A model generated the notes under the pieces. That model had not been told where the DNA came from. It saw only the letters and a program-made list of their open reading frames with translations, and ran no database searches. A DNA stretch of 12,935 nt from Deltaproteobacteria bacterium CG07_land_8_20_14_0_80_60_11 (GTDB lineage: Bacteria > Desulfobacterota > Desulfobaccia > Desulfobaccales > 0-14-0-80-60-11): assembly GCA_002779455.1 (NCBI GenBank), contig PEWM01000060.1, positions 273 through 13,207 on the forward strand. Direction: 5' to 3'. A program made the position numbers and the translations under genes. Of the stretch, positions 12,197 to 12,935 are shown one piece after another; positions within the stretch are counted from its first letter, which is position 1; every line of letters starts with the position of its first letter.

Positions 12197-12935
12197 ATGC
12201 GGCAAGCTGGAGCGGATTATTTACGGGAGGAAACGCGCTGCCGGGGCGCCCGGCCCCGGGTGAAGGCGGCGCTCTTCCCCTATGAGCTGGATTACGGGCT
12301 GGCCCCGGGCTCCGGGGAGTTTATCCGGACCGCCTATGGCGGAGAACCGGGGAAACTGGCGATGGGTGACGGCTACGTTACTTCCGGTTCCTGGACCTCC
12401 CCGGTCGTCCAGACTTTTTCGCCTTACCTGGACGAGGCGGTCGCATCCTGGGAGGAGCCGGCGGGACACATGGACGTGGAGATCCGGCTCCGGACCGGGG
12501 AGACGCCGGGCGGGGTGGCCCAGGCGGCTTTTGCGCTTCTCACGTCGGGGCAGGACCTGTCCCTGGCGCCTTATTTTCAGGTGAAAGTGGACTTTGACGA
12601 AACTATCCGGGCCTGGGGGCTGGACGACCCCGGGGAGGCGGATGAGTTTACGGCCTATGCGGTGGACCAGGGCCCGGACGGAGGTTTTGAGAGTTACGCC
12701 TCGGACGGGCCGGGGTGTCTGGCCGCCTTCAGCCTGGCCGGACGGCTCACCCTACCGGAGCGGGAAATCATTGATCCGGGCGGGGTGCGGGTGGACCTGG
12801 CCCGGGATTTCAGCGAGCTCAGGACCGGCGACCACGTCCTGATCCTGGACAACCGGGTGGGGCAATGGCTGAACCGGGCCGCAAATGCCTATCTGCAAGA
12901 GCCGGACTGGACCCGGAAGCAACTGGCGCTTTATC
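12197..12935 (+). CDS. Minor tail / tail-tip protein, partial (cut by window end)
   Basis: An open frame of 246 codons runs from ATG 12197 to the right edge without a stop. The product starts MRQAGADYLREETRCRGARP and continues ALFPYELDYGLAPGSGEFI, YGGEPGKLAMGDGYVTSGSW (around residues 47-66), then TSPVVQTFSPYLDEAVASWEE and a series of beta-type segments (VDLARDFSELRTGDHVLILD, NRVGQW). This resembles the large distal or central tail protein coded after the tape measure in Mu-like siphophages. The YVTSGSWTSPV..TFSPYLD stretch looks like the strand of a carbohydrate-binding-type or jelly-roll domain. The start is inferred from position after the heptamer array; GAGAGAGA at 12187-12194 is the only Shine-Dalgarno-like sequence, so translation may be weak or the start different. 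Confidence 0.72.
   Translation, partial: MRQAGADYLREETRCRGARPRVKAALFPYELDYGLAPGSGEFIRTAYGGEPGKLAMGDGYVTSGSWTSPVVQTFSPYLDEAVASWEEPAGHMDVEIRLRTGETPGGVAQAAFALLTSGQDLSLAPYFQVKVDFDETIRAWGLDDPGEADEFTAYAVDQGPDGGFESYASDGPGCLAAFSLAGRLTLPEREIIDPGGVRVDLARDFSELRTGDHVLILDNRVGQWLNRAANAYLQEPDWTRKQLALY

Noticed and set aside
12282..12842. Small forward frames inside the last gene (12282-12584, 12594-12842)
   Set aside because: Arg/Pro/Ser-rich shadow frames of the open gene starting at 12197, which runs off the window.

Overview
The window is one head-to-tail block of virion structural genes from a Mu-like (transposable-type) prophage or phage. All convincing genes are on the + strand and closely spaced, as expected for a single late operon. 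Several proteins are recognisable on sight as Mu head families: DUF935 portal (Mu gp29-like), Mu I-like protease/scaffold, DUF2190 capsid cement, Mu gpT-like major head protein, DUF1320 (Mu gp36-like) and DUF1834 (Mu gp37-like). The downstream genes are tail tube, two overlapping tail-chaperone-like ORFs, a short tape-measure-like protein and distal tail proteins. No contractile sheath gene appears between gp37 and the tube, which suggests a long non-contractile or short tail as in the B3/D3112 type of transposable siphophages, not a Mu myovirus tail. The DNA is GC-rich. A small lipoprotein-type ORF points to a Gram-negative host. The intergenic interspersed repeats and protein style would suit a Desulfobacterota (deltaproteobacterial) genome, but that assignment is weak. 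The integration enzymes, terminase, lysis genes and both phage ends lie outside the window.

Layout. 1-82: leader with short repeats. 83-4296: head module (portal, lipoprotein, protease with nested scaffold start, cement protein, major capsid protein). 4297-4401: three stacked hairpins built from interspersed-repeat-like sequence. 4402-7897: accessory structural genes. These are a small beta-rich protein, a 555-aa fibre-like protein with FN3-like and carboxypeptidase-regulatory-like ends, a 299-aa fibre/linker protein, a 60-aa acidic repeat peptide and a 110-aa BppU-N-like Ig-type protein. 4741 to about 6660 is strikingly AT-richer than the rest, with one edge inside a gene. 8027-8904: head-completion/connector genes. 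8926-12935: tail module, ending in a gene cut by the window edge.

Working together: portal, protease/scaffold, cement and major capsid build the procapsid. The gp36/gp37-like proteins finish the neck. The tube, chaperones and tape measure build the tail, and the last two genes probably make the tail tip. The accessory cassette sits between capsid and connector genes, where surface-displayed head or neck appendages are plausible.

The most notable points are the AT-rich appendage cassette and its intragenic junction, the very short tape measure, the absence of a MuF-like minor head gene between portal and protease (a lipoprotein gene is there instead), a nested in-frame scaffold start, a G-quadruplex motif before the cement gene, and different interspersed or tandem repeats in almost every intergenic gap. 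I see no evidence for a wholly new defence or metabolic system here.
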